A stretch of DNA of 64,000 nt, from NCBI GenBank assembly GCA_902800595.1, contig CADCFA010000002.1:1-64000 (forward strand), written 5' to 3'. Below are positions 33,557 through 43,182 of this stretch, one piece after another (positions within the stretch are counted from its first letter, which is position 1; each line of letters starts with the position of its first letter). The translations under genes and the position numbers were made by a program. The notes under the pieces were generated by a model. That model was not told where the DNA came from. It ran no database searches and saw only the letters and a list, made by a program, of their open reading frames with translations. Source of the DNA: an uncultured Prevotellaceae bacterium (GTDB taxonomy: Bacteria > Bacteroidota > Bacteroidia > Bacteroidales > Bacteroidaceae).

Positions 33557-36500
33557 TTACTTCTCGACTTCAAAATCAACGGGTTCTTTATGTGCATACT
33601 GAGCCAACTCGGCAGCAACCTCGGCATTCTCCTCATCCTCGAACTTCATCGGACTGATCTTCTCCTGAATTGACTGGAAGATGACGAACAAAGTCGGAAC
33701 GACGAAGAGCTGAAGGATTGTACCAATCAGCATACCGCCCACAGCTGCAGCACCCAGCGTCTGGTTACCATTCTTACCTACACCTGAGGCAAACATCATT
33801 GGCAACAGACCGATAACCATTGCCAACGAAGTCATCAGGATAGGACGCAGACGGGCTGCGGCTCCCAGTACGGCAGACCAGGAGATGGCCATACCTGTCT
33901 GACGGCGCTCAAGGGCAAACTGCACAATCAGAATGGCGTTCTTTGCCAACAGACCAATCAGCATGATCAGCGAGATCTGCATGTAGATATCGTTAGCATG
34001 CCCGAAGAGGTTGGTAAACAGGAAACAGCCTGCCAGTCCGAAAGGTACAGACAGCAATACTGACAATGGAAGGATGTATGACTCATACTGGGCTGACAGA
34101 ATCAGATAGATGAAGATGAAACAGAGCAGGAAGATGATACCTGTGGTGTTGGACGCCTTAGCCTCCTCACGTGTCAGACCAGAGAAATCATATGAGTAAC
34201 CTGCCGGCAGTGTCTCTGCTGCCACATCACGGAGGGCCTGGATAGCCTCACCAGTAGAATAGCCGCTGGCTACCGTACCTGTCACGTTAATAGAGGTGTA
34301 CAGGTTGAAACGGTTGATGTTAGACGGACCATAGACACGTTTCAGGTTACAGAACTCCTTGACAGGAGCCATACCTGCGGGGGTACGTACATATATACTA
34401 TTCAGTGATGCCTCCGTCATACGGGTCTCGGGTGCGCCTTGGATCATCACACGATAGAGCTTACCGTAGGCATTGAAGTTTGAGGCATAGAGACCGCCAT
34501 AATAACCCTGCAACGTAGAAAGTACCGTAGCTGGCGAGATGCCGCTCTGCTTGCACTTTGCCACATTCACATTCACCATATATTGTGGATAGTTCGGGTT
34601 GTAGGAAGTCTGGGCTGTCTGGAACTCAGGACGCTTGTTGAGCTCAGCCAGGAACTCCTTCACAATATCGTAGAACTTGCTCAGGCTACCACCAGTACGG
34701 TCCTGCATCACCACAGACAGACCACTGTTCAGCGAGTAACCTGGAATCATTGGGGGCGAGAAGGCCAGCACCTGGGCATCCTTGATATGAGCTGTCTTGA
34801 TAAAGATCTGGGCTATCACACCTGTGGCATCGTAGGGATTGAGGAAGAAACGGTAGATACCGTCGCCCTGCCACAGTCCGCTGATCTTCCACCACAGTCC
34901 CTTCTGACGCTCACTGAAAGGCTTCAGCTTCATGATAAACGTGGCCTGGTCGGAACCAGCACCTGCGATGAAGTTATAACCCTGGATCTGCTCACGGCTC
35001 ATGATAGCGGGATCGGCAGCCAAGATGGAGTCAACCTCGTCAATGATCTGACGCGTACGGGCCACAGAGGTGGCAGGCGGCATCGAGATGGTACAGAAGA
35101 TAGTACCCGTATCCTCGTCAGGCACCAGACCACTCTTGGTGGTAAACATCATAATACCCATCACCACAATACCTACCAATACCGTGGCAATGATAGCCAG
35201 TGGCTTGCGCACCAGTTTCTCCAGGATATTCTTATACTTACCGATAGTGGTATCGAAAGCTACGTTGAAGGACTGGTGGAAACGATCCACACGAGACAGC
35301 TTCTTCTCATGTCCTTCGGTATCGTGAGGCTTCAGGAAGATGGCACAGAGTGCCGGCGATAGTGTCAAGGCATTCAGAGCCGAAATAATGATGCTGACTG
35401 CCATCGTCACACCGAACTCACGGTAGAACGCTCCTGAGGTTCCGCCGATGAATGACACAGGCACGAACACAGCTGCCATCACAAGTGTGATGGAGATGAT
35501 GGCGCCGGAGATCTCATTCATGGCATCGATAGAGGCTGTTAGCGGTGACTTGTAACCCTGATCCAACTTGGCATGCACGGCCTCAACCACTACGATGGCA
35601 TCATCCACCACAATGGCGATGGCCAGCAGCAAGGCGGAGAGTACAAGCAGGTTGATGGAGAATCCCATCACATTGAGGAAGAAGAACGTACCGATCAGAG
35701 ACACAGGAACGGCTATCAGAGGGATCAGCGTAGAACGCATGTCCTGCAGGAAGATATACACCACGAGGAACACCAGTGCCAGCGTCATGAAGAGCGTGAA
35801 CACAACCTCCTCAATAGAAGCATACAAGAACTCCGTCACGTCGTAGTTGATCTTATAGATCATACCCGGCGGGAAGAGCTTCGCCTGTTCATCAAGCTCT
35901 GCCTTCACCTGCTTGGCGATATCGTTAGCGTTAGAACCGGCAATCTGCTGTACCATACCCATCACAGAGGGCAGGTTGTTGTTTCTCATTGAGACGGAAT
36001 ACATCAATCCGCCTAACTCAATGCGCGCTACATCCTTCAGCTTCAATGTCGTACCATCGGGCTTACTCTGAACGATGATGTTACCAAATTCCTCTGGGGT
36101 CTTCAGACGACCTGTATAGCGAAGAGAATACTCAAAAGCCACATCCGACTGCTCACCGAAGGTACCAGGAGCAGCCTCGATATTCTGTTCTGCCATCAGG
36201 TTGGCAATATCACTTGGCATCAGTCCGTGCTGCTTCATCACATCAGGCTTCAGCCAGATACGCATAGAGTAGGTTTTCATACCAGGGCTCATCACATCAC
36301 CCACACCCTGAATACGCTTCAAGGCTGGTATGATGTTGATATTGGCATAGTTCGTCAGGAACTGGTCATCGTAACGTCCGTCGGAAGTCAAGGTGTACAT
36401 GATCACCTGAGAAGACTGACGCTTCGTTACCGTCACACCTACACGCGTTACCTCAGCAGGCAGAAGAGCCTGAGCCTGAGACACACGGTTCTGCACGTTC

Positions 36501-36814
36501 ACGGCACACATATCGGCATTCATTCCCTGTCGGAACATGACTGTAATCTGAGCCGAACCCGACGAAGCCGTCGAGGTCATATAATCCATGCCTTCCACAC
36601 CGTTGATACTCTCCTCAAGGGGTGTGATCACAGAATTCTTCACTGTCTCGGCATCAGCACCGGAGTACTGTGTCTGCACGACAACAGTAGGCGGAGCAAT
36701 ATTGGGGTACTGCTCAATAGGCAGCGACACCAGTCCGATAAAACCCAGTAGCACAATGACAATGGATATCACTGTCGAGAGTACCGGGCGTTTGATAAAT
36801 GTTGTAAAAGTCAT
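33557..36814 (-). CDS. RND multidrug efflux pump, AcrB/HAE1 family
   Basis: The 1085-residue inner-membrane transporter has the HAE1 opening FIKRPVLSTVISIVIVLLGFIGLVSLPIEQYPNIAPP, two large periplasmic loops, and the proton-relay Asp pair in helix 4 (IAIVVDDAIVVVEAVH). The late conserved block AARLRPILMTSLAMVIGLLPMMFASG is also present. It exports drugs, bile salts or other amphiphiles. Gene order is adaptor, pump, outer-membrane channel. An acidic C-terminal extension (EENAEVAAELAQYAH) is visible. I saw no substitution at the relay residues. Confidence 0.96.
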   Translation of the reverse strand: MTFTTFIKRPVLSTVISIVIVLLGFIGLVSLPIEQYPNIAPPTVVVQTQYSGADAETVKNSVITPLEESINGVEGMDYMTSTASSGSAQITVMFRQGMNADMCAVNVQNRVSQAQALLPAEVTRVGVTVTKRQSSQVIMYTLTSDGRYDDQFLTNYANINIIPALKRIQGVGDVMSPGMKTYSMRIWLKPDVMKQHGLMPSDIANLMAEQNIEAAPGTFGEQSDVAFEYSLRYTGRLKTPEEFGNIIVQSKPDGTTLKLKDVARIELGGLMYSVSMRNNNLPSVMGMVQQIAGSNANDIAKQVKAELDEQAKLFPPGMIYKINYDVTEFLYASIEEVVFTLFMTLALVFLVVYIFLQDMRSTLIPLIAVPVSLIGTFFFLNVMGFSINLLVLSALLLAIAIVVDDAIVVVEAVHAKLDQGYKSPLTASIDAMNEISGAIISITLVMAAVFVPVSFIGGTSGAFYREFGVTMAVSIIISALNALTLSPALCAIFLKPHDTEGHEKKLSRVDRFHQSFNVAFDTTIGKYKNILEKLVRKPLAIIATVLVGIVVMGIMMFTTKSGLVPDEDTGTIFCTISMPPATSVARTRQIIDEVDSILAADPAIMSREQIQGYNFIAGAGSDQATFIMKLKPFSERQKGLWWKISGLWQGDGIYRFFLNPYDATGVIAQIFIKTAHIKDAQVLAFSPPMIPGYSLNSGLSVVMQDRTGGSLSKFYDIVKEFLAELNKRPEFQTAQTSYNPNYPQYMVNVNVAKCKQSGISPATVLSTLQGYYGGLYASNFNAYGKLYRVMIQGAPETRMTEASLNSIYVRTPAGMAPVKEFCNLKRVYGPSNINRFNLYTSINVTGTVASGYSTGEAIQALRDVAAETLPAGYSYDFSGLTREEAKASNTTGIIFLLCFIFIYLILSAQYESYILPLSVLLSVPFGLAGCFLFTNLFGHANDIYMQISLIMLIGLLAKNAILIVQFALERRQTGMAISWSAVLGAAARLRPILMTSLAMVIGLLPMMFASGVGKNGNQTLGAAAVGGMLIGTILQLFVVPTLFVIFQSIQEKISPMKFEDEENAEVAAELAQYAHKEPVDFEVEK

Positions 36815-36815
36815 A

Positions 36816-36846
36816 TTTTACCTTTTTACCTTTTTACTTTTTTACC
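36816..36846. repeat. 8-bp array filling the gap between adaptor and pump genes
   Basis: The units TTTTACC, TTTTTACC, TTTTTACT and TTTTTACC fill almost exactly the space between the pump start (36814) and the adaptor stop (36847). On the sense strand they read GGTAAAAA, A- and G-rich. Confidence 0.8.
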
Positions 36847-38022
36847 TTATTTCATCGCTCCCACAATGTCGCCAGCACTCATAGCCTTAGCCTGATCGGT
36901 AATCTTCTGCTGATATTTCTCCGGCGTAATGGGAACAATCTCCATACCGTCATGAAGCTTGGTGATACCATTGGTAATATACTTGTCACCTTTCTTCAGA
37001 CCCTCGGTCACAATAAAGGTATTACCATCGTTCTGAGGATCTACCTTAATTTCTGTATATTTCACCTTGTTGTCTTTATCAAGGATATAGACGAACTTCT
37101 TATCCTGCAACTCAGATACACAGCTCTGCGGAATAATAATGACATCGCTGTTGCTGCTAGGGATGATAATCGTACCGGAACCACCACTCTTCAGCACCTT
37201 CTCTGCATTGGGGAACACGGCGATGATCTGTACAGAACCTGTCGTAGCGTCAATCACACCACTCATCTTGGTGACACGACCTTCCTGACCATACTCTGTA
37301 CCATCAGCCAGTCTCAGCTTCACAGCAGGCATCGCCTCGATGGCACCTGCCAGGCCACCAGCGTTCTTACCCATAGCGAGCACATCCTTCTCTGTCATAG
37401 AGAAATAAACTTCCATGGAACTGATGTTTGACACTGTGGTCAACGTATTACTTGCACTTACAAGTGTACCTACCTTCAAGGGCAGAGAACCAACGACACC
37501 GGCAGCCGGACTCTTCACGTAGCAGAAGCTCAGCATCTCCTTGGCGGAAGCAAGACTCGCCTGAGCTGCAGCCAGATTTGCGACAGCACTCTCATAGCTG
37601 TTCTTTGACGACTTCAGCTCGTAATCACCGATGACACCACTCTCGAACAGTTTCTGAGAGTTATCGTAAGTCAACTTTGCCGTGTTTAATGCGGCTGTTG
37701 ACGTATTTACCTGAGCCTGTGCCTGGCGCACCTGAGCCTGATAGGTCACGTTATCCAACACGAAGATGACCTCTCCGGCACTCACCGTCTGACCTTCCTT
37801 CACATTGATCTGAGTAATAAATCCCTGCACCTTTGGATGAATTTCCACATCTTGCACACCCTTGATAGTGGCAGGATAAGTGGATTGCATCGTGGTGCTT
37901 GATGTACCCACTGTCACTACAGGAAACTCATTGTCGCCAAAAGAAGGGCGACCGCCACCACCTCCGCACGATGCCAACAGCATCGAGGCAGCAGCAAACA
38001 TCAAAACTTTCTTCATTTTCAT
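36847..38022 (-). CDS. RND efflux periplasmic adaptor (membrane fusion lipoprotein)
   Basis: The 391-residue protein has a lipoprotein signal (MKMKKVLMFAAASMLLASC, Cys19) and a Gly run. The lipoyl half-motifs are EIHPKVQGFITQINVKEGQTVSAGEVIFVLD and VKSPAAGVVGSLPLKVGTLVSA, with a helical hairpin between them (about 90-160). Beta-barrel and membrane-proximal domains follow. It bridges the pump and the outer-membrane channel. It is the first gene of the efflux operon, with a -7 element at 38056-38063. No regulator gene is adjacent. Confidence 0.95.
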   Translation of the reverse strand: MKMKKVLMFAAASMLLASCGGGGGRPSFGDNEFPVVTVGTSSTTMQSTYPATIKGVQDVEIHPKVQGFITQINVKEGQTVSAGEVIFVLDNVTYQAQVRQAQAQVNTSTAALNTAKLTYDNSQKLFESGVIGDYELKSSKNSYESAVANLAAAQASLASAKEMLSFCYVKSPAAGVVGSLPLKVGTLVSASNTLTTVSNISSMEVYFSMTEKDVLAMGKNAGGLAGAIEAMPAVKLRLADGTEYGQEGRVTKMSGVIDATTGSVQIIAVFPNAEKVLKSGGSGTIIIPSSNSDVIIIPQSCVSELQDKKFVYILDKDNKVKYTEIKVDPQNDGNTFIVTEGLKKGDKYITNGITKLHDGMEIVPITPEKYQQKITDQAKAMSAGDIVGAMK

Positions 38023-38055
38023 ACCTATTTATTGCAAATTGAATTTTCCAATGTG

Positions 38056-38063
38056 CAAAGGTA
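38056..38063 (-). promoter_or_regulatory. -7 element for the RND efflux-lpxA operon
   Basis: TACCTTTG on the minus strand lies 33 nt before the adaptor start codon. The imperfect dyad TATATCCTTAGATATA just upstream could bind a regulator. Confidence 0.6.
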
Positions 38064-38185
38064 CGAAAAATATATCCTTAGATATATAGAATTTAACAAA
38101 GTTTATTGGCTATTAGACTTTTATAGAAAACTTATTCCAAAATCAGACGTCGCCATGACCGTTTTCAGACATGCAAAATCAGACA

Positions 38186-39628
38186 TCATACCGAAATAAG
38201 TCCCATCTCACGCGCTTTCTCCAAGAGCAACTGCATCAATGGCTCACGTTCGTTTTCCACCTTATTGTCAAGGACGGCATCTTTGAGAAACTGTTTCAAA
38301 ACGCCTACCTCACGACTCGGTTTCAGATGAAACAGCTCCATAATCTCATTACCATCTATCACAGGCTGTAACAGACGGACATAGTCCTTGGCCTTTAAAT
38401 CCGCAAGTTTTTCACGCACCATACGGAAGTTTTCAAGGAAGAGCTTCTTCCGCACTTCGTTCTTTGACGTGATATCTGCCTCGCAAAGAGTCATCAGGTC
38501 ATCAATATCCTCACCAGCATCATTCATCAACCGACGGACAGCAGAGTCAGTGACTTCATCATCAGCAATGGCTATAGGCCGCATATGAAGATCAACCAGT
38601 TTCTGAACATATTTCATCTTCATATCCATGGGCAGCATCAGCCGACGGAAAATCTGTGGCACCATCTTGGCGCCTATGAGATTATGGTTATGAAAGGTCC
38701 AACCGACAGCAGGGTCCCAACGTTTTGACCTGGTCTTACCTATATCATGCATCAAGGCAGCCCAGCGCAGCCACAGATTATCCGACTTTGCCGCCACATT
38801 CTCCAGAACCTCAAGGGTATGGTAGAAGTTATTCTTATGAGCACGCCCGTTTTTCTGCTCTACGACATCCAAAGCAGCGAGTTCAGGCAATATGAGCTGG
38901 AGAAGTCCCGTGCGTTGCAGATAATCAAACCCGATACTGGGATGGGGAGCCAATATGATTTTGTTGAGTTCATCCTTGATGCGCTCGCCACTGACGATAC
39001 GGACCCTGTCAGCCATACGCTCCAGTGCCACAAAGGTCTCTTCCTCTATCTGGAAGTTTAACTGCGTAGCAAATCGCACACAGCGCATCATACGCAACGG
39101 GTCGTCAGAGAAGGTGACATCTGGTTCCAGTGGCGTTGCGATAATTCCATCCTCCAGGTCGGCTAATCCGTTAAAGGGATCCACCAGTTCTCCGAAGCGA
39201 TGACGGTTCAGACAGATGGCCATCGCGTTAATCGTAAAATCACGACGATTCTGGTCATCTTCCAAGGTCCCGTTTTCTACGACAGGCTTTCGAGAGTCAT
39301 GGCTGTAACTCTCCTTGCGTGCACCAACGAACTCCACCTCGTATTCCTTACCTTTTTGGCGGAACTTCACCTGGGCAGTACCGAAATTCTTAAACACGGA
39401 CAGATGAGCCTTCCTGCCAACTATCCGTTTCAGTTCTTCAGCCACGGCAATACCACTGCCTACAACCACAACATCAATATCGTTAGAGGGACGTTCCAGG
39501 AAGATATCTCTCACATAACCGCCAACCACATAGCACTCCATGCTCAGTTGGTCTGCTGCCGCACTGATTTGGTGGAATATTTCCAGATCCAGCAACTCTG
39601 CCAGTTCTTCATCGGAATATAATTTCAT
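38186..39628 (-). CDS. CCA-adding-type tRNA nucleotidyltransferase with HD domain
   Basis: The 480-residue protein has a class II nucleotidyltransferase head (YVVGGYVRDIFLERPSNDIDVVVVGSG with the DxD metal site). The RRDFTINAMAI and LEDGIIATP blocks and the DDPLRMMRCVRFA nucleotide-selecting region follow, then an HD phosphohydrolase domain (ALMHDIGKTRSKRW). It is expected to add or repair the 3' CCA of tRNAs, consistent with the tRNA-Ser here lacking an encoded CCA. It stands alone on the minus strand, about 27 nt downstream of the sensor kinase gene. Confidence 0.92.
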   Translation of the reverse strand: MKLYSDEELAELLDLEIFHQISAAADQLSMECYVVGGYVRDIFLERPSNDIDVVVVGSGIAVAEELKRIVGRKAHLSVFKNFGTAQVKFRQKGKEYEVEFVGARKESYSHDSRKPVVENGTLEDDQNRRDFTINAMAICLNRHRFGELVDPFNGLADLEDGIIATPLEPDVTFSDDPLRMMRCVRFATQLNFQIEEETFVALERMADRVRIVSGERIKDELNKIILAPHPSIGFDYLQRTGLLQLILPELAALDVVEQKNGRAHKNNFYHTLEVLENVAAKSDNLWLRWAALMHDIGKTRSKRWDPAVGWTFHNHNLIGAKMVPQIFRRLMLPMDMKMKYVQKLVDLHMRPIAIADDEVTDSAVRRLMNDAGEDIDDLMTLCEADITSKNEVRKKLFLENFRMVREKLADLKAKDYVRLLQPVIDGNEIMELFHLKPSREVGVLKQFLKDAVLDNKVENEREPLMQLLLEKAREMGLISV

Positions 39629-39655
39629 GCAATATATTTCAATCTGTCGTTTCTA

Positions 39656-41551
39656 CTATTGTTTGGGTAACTCGAGGATGAAGCGACAACCATCATGATA
39701 GCTCGTATCAAGAACCAGATCGCCTCCGAGATTCTGACTATGCCTTTTACTCAATGGCAGACCAAGTCCCAATCCCTCAGAGAGTTCATTGACCTTGGTA
39801 AATGGTATGAACATCTGGTCACGATATGCTTCAGACATACCAGGTCCTTGATCTTCTACTATGAAGCGAATAGAGCTATCCGTCTCTTCTACAAAGAACT
39901 GCACATAAGCGCCATCAGAATACTTGGCTGAATTATACAGAAGTTCACGCAAGGTACGCATCAGATAGAGACCGTTCGTCTTAATAGCATACGTATCAGG
40001 CAAAGAACTCTTGAACTTAATGTTAATTTCCGGGAAATGATCCCTTGTGAAACGAATACTCTCACGGGCCACCTCATTACAGAACACCTTATCGTCCTTA
40101 TGCATACTGAGCTCACTTGAGATTCCCGCATCAGAACTGTCATAGAGCATCAGCATCATACGAGACAGCGTCTTCGCATTGTGATCCATCATATCGACAA
40201 TTTTTTTCAACTCATTATCGGGTATTTCTTTCAGACTGGTACGCAGGACCTGTGCAAAACCCATAATGATATTCAGCGGTGTACGAACCTGATGAGTCAC
40301 ATTCTGAATAAAGAGCGTTTTCTGGCGGTCAGCATCTTCTGCCAGCTTTGTAGCCTTGACGATCTCTTCGTTACTACGTTTGGTCTCTGCAGCCGCATTC
40401 TTAATCTCACCTACATGACGGTTCAGCGACTCCTGCATGGTGGCAAAACTGTTCTGGAGCCTGCCTACGGCATCTTGGCGTTTTGTGTGAGGTATCAGCC
40501 CCTCATATTTACCATCGGCTATACCTTTCGATTGAACCAGAAGCTGATTCAGAGGTTTGATAGCATGGGCTACAATCCACCAGCTGACCAACAGGATGAT
40601 CATTAATCCAAAAACGATCAGCGGAACCATGATATTAGCAAGCCGGTAATAGGTCTGAAGGATTTCCCTGTCAGGAATAATCATGGCCAAGCACCATTTT
40701 GTTTCCGGAACAGGCTGATAGCAAACCAGATAGGACGTACCATTGATGGTAACACTCATATTGCCCCTGGCACCGCTTGACATCTCATGTCCCAAAGCTA
40801 TCATATCTGCATGTTTCTCTACATCGAGATCCTCGTATATGGTCTTATTCTGTTCCTTTATCGAATCAGGATGGATAATATACCGTCCTTCACTGTTGAC
40901 CATAACAAAATAGGTGTTCGGATAAGGCAGTTCTTCTGCGATTGTCTCCTTCATGCGATCCAACGACAGATCGGTAGAGATAACGCCTATAAAGCGCCCA
41001 TTGTCCATGTAAAGGGGTTTGCAATAAGAGGCAATAATATGATGGGTATAGACGGAATTGCTATTGAAGTCACTAAAAGGATCCGTCCAGCAGGAACGTT
41101 CCAAGCTCTTAGGCTGTTTATACCACACTTGGTCATAATAGTCGTAAGCACCTTCCCTGACTGTAATAATGGAGTCACCTTCCCTGATGGAGTAAGCAGA
41201 AAAAGGTCCCTGCTCTGGGAACACATCCGGTTCAACGGTAATGGAGCAACCGTTGACATAGCCATTAAGCAATACCACACGATGAGAGAAAGCCAGCAAA
41301 GAGTCCGGATACAGGAACTCCTGTGTCATCCAGCCATTTGAGTTTGTTGCCGTCTCCACGATATTCATAGATCTTCTGACACGCAAAACAGTATGATCCA
41401 ACACGCTGGCTATACGTTCTGTCGCTTCCTTATGCAGCATATAGCGGGACTGTACGAACATAACGCCTAATGCAGCGACAAACACCAGTACGGACAGGAG
41501 CAACACACTGACACTCAGTTTCAACGAGAGAGAATGACGTAATCTACCCAT
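39656..41551 (-). CDS. Cache-HAMP sensor histidine kinase
   Basis: The 631-residue protein has a first helix (about 13-33), a dCache-type extracytoplasmic sensor (about 40-300, with YYDQVWYKQPKSL and WTDPFSDFNSNSVYTH), a second helix (about 305-328), HAMP (about 330-383) and a coiled coil. The DHp domain has the phospho-accepting His420 in FIQNVTHQVRTPLN. The CA domain has N box LRELLYNSAKYS, G1 EDQGPGM and G2 GLGLGLPLS. No response regulator is in the window. It overlaps the preceding gene by 8 nt, and the two proteins share architecture through the DHp domain. Confidence 0.94.
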   Translation of the reverse strand: MGRLRHSLSLKLSVSVLLLSVLVFVAALGVMFVQSRYMLHKEATERIASVLDHTVLRVRRSMNIVETATNSNGWMTQEFLYPDSLLAFSHRVVLLNGYVNGCSITVEPDVFPEQGPFSAYSIREGDSIITVREGAYDYYDQVWYKQPKSLERSCWTDPFSDFNSNSVYTHHIIASYCKPLYMDNGRFIGVISTDLSLDRMKETIAEELPYPNTYFVMVNSEGRYIIHPDSIKEQNKTIYEDLDVEKHADMIALGHEMSSGARGNMSVTINGTSYLVCYQPVPETKWCLAMIIPDREILQTYYRLANIMVPLIVFGLMIILLVSWWIVAHAIKPLNQLLVQSKGIADGKYEGLIPHTKRQDAVGRLQNSFATMQESLNRHVGEIKNAAAETKRSNEEIVKATKLAEDADRQKTLFIQNVTHQVRTPLNIIMGFAQVLRTSLKEIPDNELKKIVDMMDHNAKTLSRMMLMLYDSSDAGISSELSMHKDDKVFCNEVARESIRFTRDHFPEINIKFKSSLPDTYAIKTNGLYLMRTLRELLYNSAKYSDGAYVQFFVEETDSSIRFIVEDQGPGMSEAYRDQMFIPFTKVNELSEGLGLGLPLSKRHSQNLGGDLVLDTSYHDGCRFILELPKQ

Positions 41552-43040
41552 CTTTCCCCTCCTTTCCCGTTGCCTCCTTTGCCAATTCCAGCAGATGGTT
41601 CAGCAGCTCTGTAATCACCTCACCCTGCTTCTGGATATCATCTGCCATATGATCAACATCATTGGATTTTGACGTCTGCAGATGCGATAGCTTATTGACC
41701 CGATCTGAAATGATCTGAACGGGTGTGAGCATCTGATTTGTCATATTATGAAGGAAAGACGTCTTCAGACGATCAGCTGCTTGTGCCTGATGATAGGCAA
41801 CACGCAAACGCTCGCCTTGGCTCTGTAGCTCTACATCCAACTTCTCCAGTTCATTTACATGCTTCGCCAAAGCCTGCTGCATCTGCTGGAAGTTATTCTG
41901 CAACTGACCTATCTCATCGTGCTGATGACTGTCAGGAATCGGTTCGTCGAAATGCCCATTCGCTATGCGATGCGCCGACTTTGTCAAGAACAATAACGGC
42001 AACAGCCTACGATGGATGAAGAACTGGCACAGCAGCGCTAATAGGATAATACCGAAAACAGCTATCAACATGACATACATCAGCAGGCGGTCGTAATCGC
42101 CAAAGATATCATCCTCTGGATAGACGATTCCCACACTCCATCCCAAGCTCTCCAAATAACGGCCTTGGACCTCATTGCGCGTAAAAGGCTCATAGAACAC
42201 ATAGTAAAGTTTCCCGTCTATTTTAATTCGCTTAAAGCCTTTCTCCCCGGCCATCATGGCATCGGCTGCCTTCTTCAGCGAAGGATCAGCCCCATGCTCT
42301 AACTGGGTATAAACGGTTTCGTCCTGAAGTTTAGAACCGTCCGGATGAACTAAGAAAGAGCCGTCCGAACCCAACAGTACACTATATGAATGTTCTGACG
42401 GTTTCGCAGACTGCACAATCCGGGAAAGCATATTGATGGTGACATCAACTCCCATGACACCTATGCGCTTGCCTTTGGAATCGCTAATTGGCAGACAAAA
42501 GGTAATGATTGTCTCGCTATTCGCATCAAGATCCTCCAAAGGGTCGGTCCAGAGAGGAGTTCCTTTTTTCATGGGCTCCACATACCACTTCTGCTGATGA
42601 TACGGCGTGTTTCCAAAAGACTTTGCCTGAATAATCTCCGAACCAGTCGCAGAACGGTAATAATAGGCCATGAACGATTCTCCTTTGTCTTTATAATAAT
42701 AAGGCTCAAATGCGATGGCACAACCAGCAATATAGGGGTTCGACTCCACAAGACCACGGCTATACATATGCATCATCTCGGGGTTATCGAGGTGACGACA
42801 CATATTAAAATACACATTGCCAGCCGATTGCTCCACACTTAGCAGCACATTATCAATATGTTCAACGGTACTTTCCAATGTCTGCTCTGCCTTCAGCATG
42901 GCCTCGTGTTTCACCGTCTTCCGCGAGAAATGAAGCATCGTAAAAAGAGCTGCTGCAAGTAACATTGCAACAAGCAAAACGACCTTCAAACTAATTCTGA
43001 CGGACAGTTTACCGGTGAACAATTTAGACAGTCTCAACAT
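41544..43040 (-). CDS. Degenerate Cache-HAMP sensor protein, pseudo-histidine kinase
   Basis: The 498-residue protein has the same plan as its downstream partner: helix (about 15-35), dCache sensor (about 45-315, with WYVEPMKKGTPLWTDPLEDLDANSETI), second helix (about 320-343), HAMP and coiled coil. It ends after a DHp-like hairpin (FLHNMTNQMLTPVQ). Asn435 replaces the phospho-accepting His, and there is no ATPase domain. The codon (41736-41738) reads AAT clearly. It cannot autophosphorylate and probably acts as a sensory partner or modulator of the active kinase, with which it overlaps by 8 nt. A His at 431 lies four residues early. Confidence 0.88.
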   Translation of the reverse strand: MLRLSKLFTGKLSVRISLKVVLLVAMLLAAALFTMLHFSRKTVKHEAMLKAEQTLESTVEHIDNVLLSVEQSAGNVYFNMCRHLDNPEMMHMYSRGLVESNPYIAGCAIAFEPYYYKDKGESFMAYYYRSATGSEIIQAKSFGNTPYHQQKWYVEPMKKGTPLWTDPLEDLDANSETIITFCLPISDSKGKRIGVMGVDVTINMLSRIVQSAKPSEHSYSVLLGSDGSFLVHPDGSKLQDETVYTQLEHGADPSLKKAADAMMAGEKGFKRIKIDGKLYYVFYEPFTRNEVQGRYLESLGWSVGIVYPEDDIFGDYDRLLMYVMLIAVFGIILLALLCQFFIHRRLLPLLFLTKSAHRIANGHFDEPIPDSHQHDEIGQLQNNFQQMQQALAKHVNELEKLDVELQSQGERLRVAYHQAQAADRLKTSFLHNMTNQMLTPVQIISDRVNKLSHLQTSKSNDVDHMADDIQKQGEVITELLNHLLELAKEATGKEGKDG

Positions 43041-43084
43041 ATATGAATAGCATAGCTATGTTCCCAAATCTTACAATTTTTCTG

Positions 43085-43092
43085 CAAAGATA
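43085..43092 (-). promoter_or_regulatory. -7 element for the Cache sensor pair
   Basis: TATCTTTG on the minus strand lies 44 nt before the start codon, in a divergent region shared with the epimerase gene. Confidence 0.6.
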
Positions 43093-43135
43093 CATAAAAA
43101 TATTGAGATATCAATAATAATACTGATTTTTTTCG

Positions 43136-43143
43136 TATCTTTG
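43136..43143 (+). promoter_or_regulatory. -7 element for the epimerase-like gene
   Basis: TATCTTTG lies 39 nt before the ATG at 43183. Confidence 0.6.
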
Positions 43144-43182
43144 CACACAAGAAGCAACAAACTAAAGGCAATTGGTTAAATT

